A stretch of 64,000 bases of DNA from Lingula anatina (Eukaryota; Brachiopoda; Lingulata; Lingulida; Lingulidae), in contig NW_019775418.1 in the NCBI RefSeq assembly GCF_001039355.2, positions 149,160 through 213,159 on the forward strand. The letters are read 5' to 3'. Under the pieces are notes generated by a model. The model had not been told where the DNA came from. It made no database searches and worked only from the letters and a program-made list of their open reading frames with translations. This document shows positions 49,201 through 61,977 of this stretch, piece after piece; the stretch's first letter is position 1; every line of letters begins with the position of its first letter. Both the position numbers and the translations under genes were made by a program.

Positions 49201-52200
49201 TTGAATATTTCGGGTAAAGAAATACACAAAATAGCTTATTGTAATAATCAAAATAACTTTATTAACCAAACGGTACTAAAATATGCCAAATCATGTGTCA
49301 AAAAAGTATGCTCACACAGCAAAAAGTACGTGATGATTAAAACAGCTTATTATGAAAAAATAAAGTTCGATCATCTAAGAATTAGTTTTAATAAAAGAAG
49401 ACTGTAGATAATAGATGATTAATCGTCTATTATGCAATAAATATCGGGTGTGCCTTCCCTGGTTTTGAACAACAGCTTCACATTGTCTCCTGCAACTTGC
49501 CACCAAATTCTGCCAATCTTGCTTTGAGAGCCGGTTCCATTCTTCATTTACTGCCTGCTGGACCTCTTTAATGTTTCTAACTGGAGGTTGTCTCTCATTT
49601 ACTGCCCTGTCAATCATATCCTAAGCATGTTCTATTACATTGAGAATTGGTAAATATGCAGGCCAATCCAAATGTGGGATACCGCGCTGTTGCAGCGCGT
49701 CTTGCACGGACCATGCTTTCTGGATGGGCGCATTGTCCTGCACCAAAATGATTTTTCTTTCTGGATTTGCTTGAGTGTGTGATTGTATGCACCCCAATGG
49801 TCTTTCGTCTCTGTATTGTTGACCAGGGCACCTCCCTTGAATGACGTACGGTGGCAATTTTTCATTGTTTGGTTGATATGAACTGGGCCTGGTGGCATAA
49901 TCGAACCAGATATCATCATCTCTTGCGTCGGTTAATATTATTCTACCAGAAAGAGGCTTGTCCAATACATGGTGAGTTGGGCGACATTTTGCTACCAGCT
50001 TGGACACTTGACTTAGTGCTACATTTTTGTTGCCTTGCAATCTGTCTCTTTGGCACCCCAGCACGATGGCTTCCCATTATTTGCCATCTGATTACCTCGT
50101 TGAGTCCTATTCTAACCATTGGTTGGTCCAAAATAACAAATTGTGCCCATGAAAAAAGGCCAAACTGGAAGCTCCTCATGGCATGACCAAACTGTTTTTC
50201 GCAAGTGGGACCCCCATTGCATATTCTATCGTGTCCAACAGCAAATAGTACTCTAATGTCACGGTCCAGTAAGTCAAAGTAAAAACAAGAGAAATATCTA
50301 GCTATTGTACAAATTTTGCCTCAATAAAATTTTTGGTTGCTGAGAAATTCGAGAAATAAGAAAGTGTTGCTTAACTTATGAGCATCAGTGTATATATTCT
50401 TTTAATCTTAAAAGATCATTTTTTTTTTTTTTGCCCTCCGTACTCACTTTTCGGCATATGCGGCACATTTAGCCCGAGAAAAGTAACTGACGACACGCGA
50501 GATTGGCCTACTAGTGCTTCATAAACAATACCTGGGTTTAGGGGTTAGAGCAGAGGTAAAGCAACAGTAAAGTTCCTGGACTGGCATTGAAAGATATTGT
50601 TCGTATGGTAACTTTCAGCGTACCCTCCTCAGTGAGGTGAGATAATCCACACTAGTCTGAATCAGGACAAATTAATAGACATATTGCCACCTAGTGCATT
50701 AAAATGCATGTGTAGGGCCTATGTAGAGTGCGGTATATAAAAATACTTTTTAAAAACTTTTTTAATCACAAATTACCATTAATTATTTCCGTTTTGGCCA
50801 TATGCATATCCAGACATCTTGTCACCCTATTCCCTAACTCATTCATTTATTGTAGTGCCAATGTGATACAGCATAGAACATTAGGGCCTATGGAACAGGT
50901 TAGATAGTGTGCAGTTGCTGCCAGTGTCATCTCTGTGCACCACCGTGACAAAGACGTCAAAATTAAAACGCTACTTGCAGTACTTAAATGTTGTGTTTGT
51001 CCTTGAAAACTCATACTTGAGACAGCGTTGCGTGTATTTAAAATTTAAAATAAAGTGACACGACACTGGCATTTTAATGTGGTGTCAGAACACGCCATGA
51101 AACTAGCATAATACTTCAGGAACGAGATCTTAAATTGAAAGGAGGTTCATTTTATTTGACTTGAATTTATTTGGCAGTATGTGTTGTCTTCAGGTGATAA
51201 CCCAGTTTTAATCAATGCTCAACGGTCACTTGAACAAAATAGGACAATACTCTTATGTTTGTATTTTTAACAATCTGTCCACAGCAACATAAATACCATT
51301 TCTGTATCAAAATACCTCCTCTCATTTTGAATAATTATCTACAGCTAATATGTCAGTTTATATCTAATTTATCAAAATTTTGCTCACATATCAATGTGCA
51401 CCGTCATGCTAATTAGAAAATGTCTGATTTCCAAAAAATGGGACTACTACATGTTAAGGATTTTTATTTACTTCTTAGTCTTAAGTCCAGAAAAAGGGGC
51501 AGTATTTCAAAGCACGTTTTCTAAAATGGACATATTTTGCTTGGCAATAGAGAAATATTGGATGCCTAATATGCACTAAATACACACCTACTGGTAAATA
51601 CCAGAGTCCCTTATTGAGAATAAAAAATGGTGTTGTCAATGAGCCTGATACATAAGACAGGCCCCAAAAAATAATACAAAGCCCACCCTAGCCCCATTCT
51701 ACTTAGGACAGCCATCCCTTCCTTAGAAATATTCAACCGATTGTAGATTCAAAATAAAATAAATCTGACCACAAGCGGTCACAATCTAGAACTTGCGGAG
51801 CGAAAGGGACATTCCCAATAAAAGTTATGTTATTTTTTTATCTCACTTACTCATTATATAGAGTCGTATCTGGCCTCCATATTGATGTGATTGGGATATG
51901 AAATGACGAGATGTTATCATGGTCACTGGCGTTCCACTTTAGCAGGTGATCTTGCCATTCCTGCAATGATAAATAATTCTTGGTTTAAGATGGCTATCAG
52001 TTGGGTGTCGGAAGGGAGTAGCACAGTGTATTTACCTGAACCAAGAGCGGCTGAAAAGCCCTATTACTGGACAAGTCAGTCCTAAAAAAAAAGAAATTGA
52101 AACCCCCACTGATGTCTGAAAGCCAGAGTAACGTGCAGCATTCCATTTCCTCAATGGACAAATAGTCGATGGTTTAGAATCGCCAAAATATAAATTGTGG

Positions 52201-55200
52201 TTACAGAAAATTACTGGTGTGTCATGACCTTATCATAACTTTATCCAGGATGGTCAATGTTATTTATATACTTTTTGTGTTTAAAGTTTGGAGCTATCAG
52301 ATCATGATGGGGCCGAGTTTGAGGTCTCTCTGCACGGGGTCATGCAGTCACCATTAGAACAGGACCAGCACTCTTCTTCCATATTGGTATATGACTGTGT
52401 TAAAGCACTTTGTACATTGATAAATACATATACTTTTAGTCATCTTTACCTTAAGGAAAATAATAATAACTGGGTTAATTCTGGGGTATGGTTCATTATG
52501 AAACGGAAAAGATCACGTTACTCCCACATGTATCATACTAGTACATAGCTATGAAAATACTACAAAAAATACATAAAATGATGGATTCCATTGTCAATTT
52601 TTACTCCATCATCATAAATATGGAAATTACCATTAAATGGTAATTAGATTTTTAAAGTACACTACAAAATCGCCTTGGATGTAGACCTTAAAATGAAAGG
52701 TATTTTACTAAGAGAGAAAGGAATCATAACTATGTAGGTTTTTTCTTCGTGAGTAGTAGAAAGTGGCGTGGGAAAAATAAATACCTGTAAATAGTGTTCT
52801 ACGTATCGGCATAGTAAGATAAAAAGTCATGGCAGGGAACGTTTACCTACGGGATCCCAATTCATATTTGTGCTCTCTTTATCTACAGTTTGTATAATTT
52901 ATGTTATAAAGCGCATTTGTTTACATTAAATTATCTCCCTTTGTATATTTTCTTATCCATCTATTTCTTAGCGTTATTTGTGTATTTGTTATTCCTTTTA
53001 TATAGCATATATTTTACAATAATGGATAAACAAATAAAATGAAGAAATACAGCTAATATTATATATCAACATCATGTCTACCTTGATAAATATTTAGCCC
53101 ACGATGCGGTAGTTAAAGCATTTTGGTTTAATTTTCAATATGTATTTGATCTTATTTTTGCCTATTGCTGAAACAAAAAAAGAAAGACCCGAAATTTGTG
53201 CAGGGCTGAATTAAACTATTTCCCAACCAGAGAAGTAATAATTCCAGGTGCAATGTTAGTGTTTGGAGACAGCGGGGAACAGATTGTTTGCACGTGGGAT
53301 CTTATTTGTAAAACAGTATCAGCCCACTTTGCTTTTTTTCGTTAATTGTTATTTTTCTTAACATCTGTAAATATTTGGACTGCTTAATTCAGTCGGATAG
53401 GCTTGTACCTTCACAAAGTTAACACAAAACACCCCTTCCCCCAAAAGATGACGGCAAACTAGCAAAGCATGGTAGGCCTATTCGTTACATCTAGTTTTGC
53501 TTCATCGATCATTTTTACAAAAATTTTTGTTCGTTTGTTTTCTTGACAAATTTAAAATATCTGAGACACCTTCATAGAGATAATAAATACTTCATGAGAT
53601 AGAAAAACATTCAAACCGAAATTGCACAACATTCCCTGGAATTTGCCCTTCAAAGCTACAATCAACAAGGAAAATGCTGTGCGTTAAAAGTTTACACGAT
53701 CTTTGCATGGCATATAAATACAGCACACAGATCATATCTATGAAGTGCGTGATTACTGAACGCTCGCTTACTTTTAGTTCGTTATGCCTAACGAGAGATA
53801 TCTATTAAACCGAAAGACGAACCCATGTACGCTAAGAGAGCATTCACATCGAGAAGAGCCGAGGTCTAGCAAGGCCGAGGCCTAAACATGGCGGACCTAC
53901 ATGAAGGAATCCTTTAATGGTCTCTCAATGACATTCATTCTCTAAGATCACATATTGAGAGGAGAAATGGGTTGGGTAATGCTTCTAATGGGATTTGTGT
54001 CGTTAATATTAACTGTCATAAAAACTCTCTCACCATGAAATAGAAACGCACCCTCAATCTCTCAGCAAGACTTATCCATATTATCAAAATAGTATTTTTT
54101 TCTTTTATTTTCAAACTGTAGATCTAGGCCTAACTTTTTGCAGATATTTTTAATAATTCAAAAATTTACCCAACCCTTCTATTCGAATATTGGCCTGAAT
54201 TTATATTTTCTGTTCAATCTATATAGCGTAGAAGCCAATTAGTTGCGCAACACTTATCAGCGAGTTGTCAACAGTCGAGATTACCCCTGGTGTGGTGAAT
54301 TACTATTTATGGCTTTTTATAGCTTAAAACTCAGGCCTACCCAACTACCAGACTCGGCACATAAGGATCCTGAATTAACCGGTATATCGGGCCACACTAC
54401 CCATTTTCAATGGGTGTGTGTCAGATCGCATTTCGGAGTATCAGTCAGAACACCGACAGGATGAGCCCACGCTCGACTGTCACCTTGATTGGATAGTAAA
54501 CGGTTGTCGTAAAATCGCTATATGCATAAATTTGAAAACCACCTAGAACAACCTTAGACTGCCACATAAATCTAATACAATGCAAAAAAGCCCAATCAAA
54601 AGTGGTTAAAGCATTCAAACCGAATGTCGTAAAGTCCCCATATAACCCCATAGAGACAATAAAATAGAGTAGTCTAAAGTAAGAGTACAGTCTAAGGTTG
54701 TTCTAGGTGGTTTTCAAATTTATGCACCCGGTTTTAAAATCATATAGCGATTTTACGACAATCGTTTACTATCCAATCAAGGTGACAGCCGAGAGTGGAT
54801 GAGCCCGCGGTCGTCCTACAAAATTTTGCTCTGGGGTGTGATACTCCGACCTTGAAAACGGGTAGTGTGGTCCGATATACCGGTTAATTCAGGATCCTTA
54901 TGTGCCGAGTCTGGTAGTTGGGTAGGCCTGAAACTGATCCCGACACCAACAACCGCAGCACGTAATGGGCACAATATTTTTTCACACAGGGCAAATAGAC
55001 CTCCCTCTGAGCCTGTACCTGTAACATATGTGTCTGTGATTTTTCGGGCATTGTGTAGGGCCTACATGCTGCTGTCACTTCAAAATTGTTTACAGATTCG
55101 CCTGTTGTTCGGTGAATTGCTGCACATGCACCTGCTGTTTCGCCAATTTTAATACGCGTGGTCGTTCTTTGTGGGATTGTAATACACGCACTATTTGTAC

Positions 55201-57912
55201 CTGTTCATCATCATTAGCACCTTACTGGCAATTTTGCCAATATAATCCAGGTGCAAAAAATGTCAAACTTCCACGCGCAGAACGGGTTCTAATTTTCACA
55301 ATCAAAAATGAAAATAGTAAAGTTCAAAAGTTTTCTAATGAAAAAAGTGAACTTTCACGTGTTGAATTCTCCTGTTTTAAAATAACATCTTCGTGATCAT
55401 GAATCAGCTTTTATTCCAGGACACTTGGCTTTGAACATATTTCATAAAATTACTAGAGCACTTCTTGGAGTCACCCAATACAGCCCCTGGATTTTCTCCC
55501 TGCATGCAGGCTCATTTTAGCCGGAGTCACTTCAACTATCCAGGGATGCTTAAATCACAGGTATAGGTAAAACTCAAGGTGAAAATTGTGGAAAGGCTAC
55601 TCTCCCAAACTGCAAAAAATATGTATTCCAAATTTATTATGGATTTTGATGATGGATTCCCAATTAAACCGAATGTTAATGTACAGATGTTATACGTACC
55701 TGTCTTACCCATATACTGACAAACAAGGTCTGATCTACGGCGCTCTGAAATGAAAAAGGTAAAGATTCTCATACGGTGCTGTTACTTCCACAGAATAAAT
55801 ATTTCTAAAAATAACACACGTAATGAAGGGTACAGTATCAGTCTGTCTGTTAATGCAATCCATTATTTATTTATTCATTTACCTTGCATGTTATTTTACA
55901 GTATATCCATCTAAACAGAAATGTTAGAATAATCTAATAATTGCCGCCAATGTCCTAATATTTCGTCAGAAGAGCAATATGGGAACATTTAAGCGGAGTA
56001 GTAATATGAAAAACCTGTTGATTGTACAACCCCACATATAAGCTTATATGCGGATGGGTCATATTTGCACACATGGGGCTCTGTTTTTAAGGCATTTTAA
56101 AGAAATATTTTTATGACGCCAACGTTTTGCTGGAATCCAGTACTGCTTAACACCACTAACTGTTTCCATCACAAAGCTCCTATTTCATTGCTTTTGATTT
56201 TTTTTCATATTTTACGCTTCGAACTAGTTCCATGTTGATTTAAAACAGCGTGTTACGATATATCTTATCTTACATCTCTTAAATTGGAGTAATTTTATTT
56301 GATTAACCTATTTCGGCGAAAAATGGCCACTTCAACTTCAACTAGCACCACTACTACAAGTATTTTAATACTTAGTTAAAACTACTACAGCTTTTGGTGG
56401 ATGTAGTTGCAGTGCTGCTGCTGTTGTTGCTGCTACCATTACTGCTAAAATCATGATCACAACCACCAATACCACAACTACTCCTACTTCTACTAGCCCT
56501 TGTGCTACTACTACTTCTACTACAACCTTTTACTACTACTACTAGTCTACTACTACTACTACTACTACTAACCCTGGTGTTGCTGCTGCTACTACTACTA
56601 CTACTACCAACATCATCCCACCACCACAACAAATACTACTAGGCCTAAATTTGTACTACTACTACTACTACTACCTTACCAGTTCTATTAATTGGTTTAC
56701 GGCTATGTCAATGAGCACCGTCGTTGGCAAGGACTGGTTCCAGATCGGTCGGCTTCCGGGTTTGTAATTTTTCAAAAGGTCTGCCTTTAAATTCGTCAAA
56801 GAAGAATAGGAATCTGCTCCGTGTGCATGTGTTCCTAAAATTATATTTAAAGATAAAACAGTGAGCTGGTCAAATTAAGCAGCTTCCCTATACATTTGTA
56901 AGTCACGGAACGAGTTGATACATGTATTACAATTAGTCTAAAATACATTATGTGACAAATATTTAGCAACAGAACACCTGATGATTACAAAAAGCAATTT
57001 TGATTTAAGTCCAAATTTCCCATTAATGATTTAAGTTGTTTGTAATCATGATAACAACTATTCTCTAACGAATATGAATGTAATCTGAAAATAACAACGA
57101 TTGAAGGGTCACATTAAAAACTGTTAACCATTTGTCTCTGTAGTGTCATAAAACTTGTATATTGACATTCGTTGTCTAACTGGGTACTCTCTGATATGGA
57201 TATCCTCTACCTGTAACCTATTATTAAAATACCAAGAATACATACGATAGATCTACTAAATGGCCGTGTTTGTCACCAGGCACTAAGGGCTCTTTCTAAT
57301 AAACCATCGTTTTACGCAGAAGGATATTTTCATTGGAAATGGGCCCTTGGGGTTACAATGACCATATGGGCAACATCGGCGATGATATTAGCGGCAGCGA
57401 GGAATAATAATACAGAGTAAATGCAAATTTCGCAGTAATCTATCGTCAATTTCATTGAACGCTAACCACATAAAATCCGGTTGAACCGTAAAACGGCTTG
57501 TGAAGAATAACGCTAGTTATACACTACTTCCTTACTTGCAGTATATTACCTCCTGATTGAATGGACAAAATACACATTTAAAGGTATTTCAGGTTGACAA
57601 AGCTTCTCTCCAGGGACGAGTCACTGCTTATTTCATATAACCCTTATTGATAATTTAAAGACCTACTCATTAATCAATTGACTGCATGATGTCCGGTTCA
57701 CCCAACGGTAATGCATGTATATATAGGCAAATATCGTCGCTAAAATTTGATAGCATCCTATTTACAATAGACTTACTACTTGGTGCTGCGCGTCTATGAT
57801 AAGGAATTAACGGGTGCTGTTGATAAGAAGTCAAGTTTTAAATAGGACAACACGACGTTTATTATAAATGAAGCGGCAGGAAAGTATGTGTTTTTTCAAG
57901 TGTGTGTGTGTG

Positions 57913-57954
<42 letters not shown>

Positions 57955-58160
57955 TTAGGGAGGGAGGGAACGAGAGAGAGAGAGGGGAACGGAAGGAGTG
58001 ATCGAGAGAGAGAGGGAGGGAAGAGGTGAACGAGAGAGAGATAGAAATGTCCTGAAAAATACCTACCCAGACATAAACTTGAAATGATAATGACATACAA
58101 GCTCATCACAGTGCTCACAATCCAGCGGAAATTTAATCCAACGACCAATAAATAAACCAT
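46204..58160 (-). CDS. Nicotinic acetylcholine receptor alpha-type subunit, array copy 4
   Basis: Minus-strand exons: 58160-58067, 56834-56680, 55744-55700, 51960-51851, 48209-47674, 47171-46975, 46638-46204. Sizes 94, 155, 45, 110, 536, 197 and 435 join in phase to 523 residues. It is the most diverged member and has the longest introns (up to 4 kb). Exon 1 encodes a signal segment; translation may begin at the ATG at 58160 or, more compactly, at 58106 (MSLYVIIISSLCLG). Visible parts: loop D WVRQEWQDHLLKWN, Cys loop with FPYD, GSWNYNG, VYGCCPEPY alpha cysteines, M1 CRKPLFYVYN, M2 GEKVSFGITVVLALMVFLQI, M4 VIIDTLAMYIYFIVTV. The M3-M4 loop is longer and more polar than in copies 1-3. A dead Tc1-like element sits in intron 4. 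Ligand-gated cation channel subunit. Confidence 0.86.
49077..50390 (-). mobile_element. Tc1/mariner-superfamily element (DD34E type), defective, inside nAChR copy 4 intron
   Basis: Perfect 27-bp terminal inverted repeats begin CACTGATGCTCATAAGTTAA at 49077 and end at 50390, flanked by TA on both sides (49075-49076 and 50391-50392). This is the standard target duplication, and the total is 1314 bp. On the minus strand, transposase pieces are readable: VQDNAPIQKA at the second catalytic Asp and, exactly 34 residues later, the Glu of LNVIEH, so the class is DD34E. The element is inactive: a TAG replaces the expected TGG right after the catalytic Glu (near 49619), PDLN reads PILN, and the N-terminal part (about 49943-50179) is in another frame. 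It lies in the same orientation as its host gene. Confidence 0.9.
54332..54930. mobile_element. Foldback element: about 235-bp inverted repeat arms
   Basis: The left arm (54332-54561) starts CAGGCCTACCCAACTACCAG and ends CCTAGAACAACCTTAGACTG. The right arm (54688-54930) is its reverse complement with scattered mismatches and a small insertion. The loop of about 126 bases is unrelated AT-rich sequence. No ORF with motifs. It lies in intron 3 of nAChR copy 4. Confidence 0.85.
56330..56680. repeat. Trinucleotide-repeat region (ACT)n / (CTG)n
   Basis: Long interrupted runs of ACT, with CTG/TTG patches, on the plus strand. It directly abuts the donor of exon 2 of nAChR copy 4 at 56680. The serine-rich minus-strand ORF here is a repeat artefact. 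Confidence 0.85.
57900..58045. repeat. (GT)n(GA)n microsatellite and GA-rich tail
   Basis: About 7 GT units, 19 GA units, then degenerate GAGAGAGGG sequence, ending about 20 bases from the exon 1 donor of nAChR copy 4. On the sense strand this makes a CT-rich start of intron 1. Confidence 0.9.
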
Positions 58161-59806
58161 CCTCTTTGGTAGATCTTAAGTCATGTGCCTCGATAGTTAA
58201 TCAGATGGCATTCAATTATCTCCATGAGCCAGCTTTTTTCCCTAGTTAGTCCATAATTGTCCACGGTATTCACATCTCTACGGCTACAGATAATCCATTC
58301 AAGTCGAAATTCTTATATTCGGGACAAATAATTCCCGAACAAGTTTTACCTGTAATACAGGAAAGGGATACCATATGGAAGTCCGTGTTTTTGTAACACA
58401 CGTCTAGGATGTAAAACGAGATTAAATAAAACATAAAAGGCCCACGCATCCACGTTGTTCACACAAAACCCTGTCTGTAACCCATTCACGTGCTTTAATA
58501 CACAACTACTATTTTTCAGGTCAAGTTGGTTGACTCATTTTGATGGGGGAGCGACTCAAACAGAAAGTCTGCCACGATTCCGTGTCAAACCACAGAGCTA
58601 ACACTGCTGCTATGACAACAATCGGCTTGCTTGAGCCCAACATACATGTATTGCTGTGTAGTGCTTTTTTTTAAATTTAGCTTTAGTGTATTCCACGTTT
58701 AATCTACGTTGCACACTGCCATTTGCTACTATTCCACAACATCAGCCAACCGGTTACTCAAACATTTTCTCCATCCAAGCAACTAATTATGACATTTAAA
58801 ATGTGCAATGAAAAGCGTGACTCTCACCTACTGCTATCACTGTGTAGATGAAATTAGATGAATATTTCATTTGTTTCCGAATCGAACTTATAAATCCAAC
58901 ACAAGTCTGTCGATTAAGCTGAATCCATTAACGATTTCCAAGTCGCTTCCGGATACACAAGACTGAAAGAGAAAGCGATATCGACACGTTTGCAACTGCC
59001 TGTGGATGATAAGGTCGTCCTGTGAACTAAGCCAAGGGCATGCTATAATACAGGGATTTCGCTGGTGCATACCTTAATTGAATCTGATTAAGAGGTTAGG
59101 TCGTATAACATATGTTATGCCACAGTAGGCCTATCAAGTCAGAATTGCACTGAAGTACTGTATATGTAGTATAAACGTACTATAGCATTTTAATTCGCTT
59201 TTTTCTTTTCTTTTTTATTTATTTATTTTTTAGATGAAAAAAAAACACAGTAGCACTTGATTCACGTTTGTAAGTGTAAGTTGGCCTATGTACAATTGGC
59301 CTTTACGTTTACTCTATAAAATTATATTTCGTTTAAGAAGTATAATCATACTTGCCAACGTCGCATCCCCGGCAAAACTTAACTATCGAATCAAGTTTTA
59401 TCAAATGAACTTCCGATCAGTTTTTTTTTTTTTTTTTCAAAATAAACTTAGAAGTTTTGGATACAAATAAAGGTACAGTGAGTCGTTGAATGACACTGAA
59501 GACCCATACGACCGTCAATCAGAAACTTACTTTTAGTGAACGTTTTAGGTGCACTTAAAGTACACGATGTGCACGCACCTAATGCGATATTGTCCAAAAT
59601 AACATCATAACGGTGGTGTCAATCTTTGTTTGCCTAATCTATTTTTCGTGTTCATTTAGAATGGTTTTAATTATTAAAACGCATCAGCGTATCGACAGAC
59701 ATCTGAAGATGTGCGCTTCATCAATGACATTGCATACTGAAACACCTGTAGCATTCGGCTTGAACCCGCGTTTTGTTAAAAATGGCTTCGAATAAATCAC
59801 TGTCTA

Positions 59807-59976
59807 AGGCCCCATTCAGAATAGGGGACCAACTAGTCCGAGGGTCAAATATGGCGACCCACTACAAAGTTTGCTGTCTTATCCGCTAATAGACACTGTG
59901 GAAGTATGGAAGTATTCAAGTGAGTCGGCCATATTTGACCCTCGGACTATTTAGTCCCCTATTCTGAATGGGGCCT
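59807..59976. mobile_element. Short MITE-like element, ATATGGC family member 2
   Basis: The left arm AGGCCCCATTCAGAATAGGG, TAGTCCGAGGG and TCAAATATGGC are repeated inverted at the right end (about 48-base arms with few mismatches). The spacer is about 70 bases. The inner part of the arms resembles the element at 43954-44111. Confidence 0.88.
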
Positions 59977-60490
59977 AACATTCACTAATGAGATCTAAAG
60001 GTATTAGATTAGTATGAATGTTGAACTGAATGTTTCTAGCGGATTTTTTATTTGACTTAAATAGATTGTACGCCAAAGTAATCCTTGAATGAAATGTGGT
60101 AAAAGTTGGAAACAAAGGGACAAGACCTCGATCGTCACTTTCCTCTGTAAAGAGAAGCTTGAGAAAACGTTTGGCTTTTTTTAATCATGGTGGTAGCAAT
60201 CCTGTCCTACCTGCTCGAGGAGGTGTGTCAGACAAATAGGCTGATTGCACTCAGCCAGAATCTCCGCAGTGTTGGACCGTCTTAGCTACTACGTTGTGTG
60301 GATCTGAATGCTGTCCTACTTTCAAAACTATTGTCAACAGTTTGATACACTGAACTTTTAAGGCAATACTGCAAACTAGAAATTCCACTGCATTTTCATT
60401 AATAATTCTTTAGAAATAGTTGGTGTGAATTAATCTTGGTGTTTTTTCCACTCAATAACATATTATACGATAATATATGATAATCAACTA

Positions 60491-61977
60491 CGGTAAAGTC
60501 TTGAAAATTTCGTCGCTTAAAAATTAATTAATATTTTTAATTGGGTAATTCCGACTAATTTTTCAAAATTACCTCTCCCCGACTCCTGGGCATGACGAAA
60601 TTTTCAAAAATCCGGCCTTTGGGCTTTTATCCTTAGCGACTGTTATCTTTGACCCTCCTATATGGTGGGATATTTATTACTACTTATTAATTACTACTAC
60701 TACATTTTCTGGTGGTAAATAATAATCTATTTATTAGTGCATCTCGATTAAGTTATATTTAACTTACTGTACCCGAAAACATGTTGAGAATTATTTTCTC
60801 GGTAAGAAACATATCTCCTGATAGAGGAGAAGGATCAAGATAAGCTTAATTGCAACCTTGCATCATAACCTGGACGCGACATGTTTAAAAAAATTACGCA
60901 CTTGGGAACGTTTGTTGCATGCAGGGCTTTTCCCAGGATTGAGTGTCAGGCCTTCTAAAATTACCATCTGTAACTTCCTAAAAATTTACAGGGAGTTAAA
61001 ATAATGATCTCCCGTTGACGATCTTCCGCAATTTAAGTTCCTTGAACTAATATGAAAACTGCATTTTTTTATTGCTTACATCGCGAACAATCTCCCGATG
61101 AAGATGTGAAAATTGCCTTTTCATCTAGCAATGATCGCGAACGATCTCTCGCTGACGATCTTNGATAAGTGCATTTTATTCTCGCCTACATCGCAAACGA
61201 TCTCAAGCTGAAGATATGAAGATTGCCTTTTCGTCTCTCTCTAATCGCAAACGATCACCCGCTGATGATCTTATGCGAACGGAGTCCGCTACAAATATGA
61301 AAATTACCTTCTCGTCTCGTTTTGATCGCGAACGATCTGTTGACGATATTACGCGAACGATTCTCTGCTGAAGATATGAAAATTGCCATCTCGTCCCATT
61401 CGCATTGCGAACGATCTCCATGTACGAGCCAGGTAATCGTTAAATGGTCCTAAATTGAACATGGACATGAATAGAAGTGACGGGTACATTTCCCTTCGAG
61501 ATAATATCTTGATTTTTCATTGTGTCTTCCTCATTTAGGACAGCCGCCGATAACAATAACGGCGTTACAAATGACAAAGCCGCGGCCTGTGACTTCTATT
61601 TGCCGGCTTGATAACGCACCTTAAGCCAGGTAACTAAAGACAAAAGGCCGACGTTCCCGCAATTGAGAACGGGAATTCACATCTAAACCATCTATATTGT
61701 GAGTAACAGCTCGCAGGGGCGCACTATTGTTCCTATCTCCCATTGAGAGTGTTATCGGCAATGATATCCTGATCGTATCATTGTCTTGAATCAACTGACG
61801 CATTACCTTCATGTTTGAGCTGGACAACGCGGCCATATTTGGTGACGAACTTTTCAAAAATTATCGAGTACCTCATTTTCAAGGTCGACGAAGTTTTCAA
61901 AGGGAAAAAATTACGTCGGCGGAAAATCGTCTGCCGACGAAATTTTCAAGAACGACGAAATTTTCAAGACTTTACCG
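60491..61977. mobile_element. 1.49-kb terminal-inverted-repeat element flanked by TA, non-coding
   Basis: Perfect TIRs of 25 bases: the left end starts CGGTAAAGTCTTGAAAATTT at 60491 and the right end is its reverse complement ending at 61977. TA dinucleotides flank both ends. The subterminal motif CGACGAAATTTTCAAG recurs several times near both ends (for example near 60593, 61930 and 61952). The interior 61010-61430 is a degenerate tandem repeat of about 60-80 bases (GCGAACGATCTC.CGCTGA.GAT followed by ATGAAAATTGCCTTNTCGTC). No transposase ORF is present, so it is non-autonomous. A single N lies at 61163. Confidence 0.82.

Noticed and set aside
56372-56632. Serine-rich 86-residue minus-strand ORF
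   Set aside because: Translation of a trinucleotide repeat directly next to a nAChR exon; no codon or motif support.
57831-58066. Downstream extension of the exon 1 ORF of nAChR copy 4 (LSLSLS tail)
   Set aside because: It is intron sequence after a good donor (GTAGGT at 58066) and is made of microsatellite.
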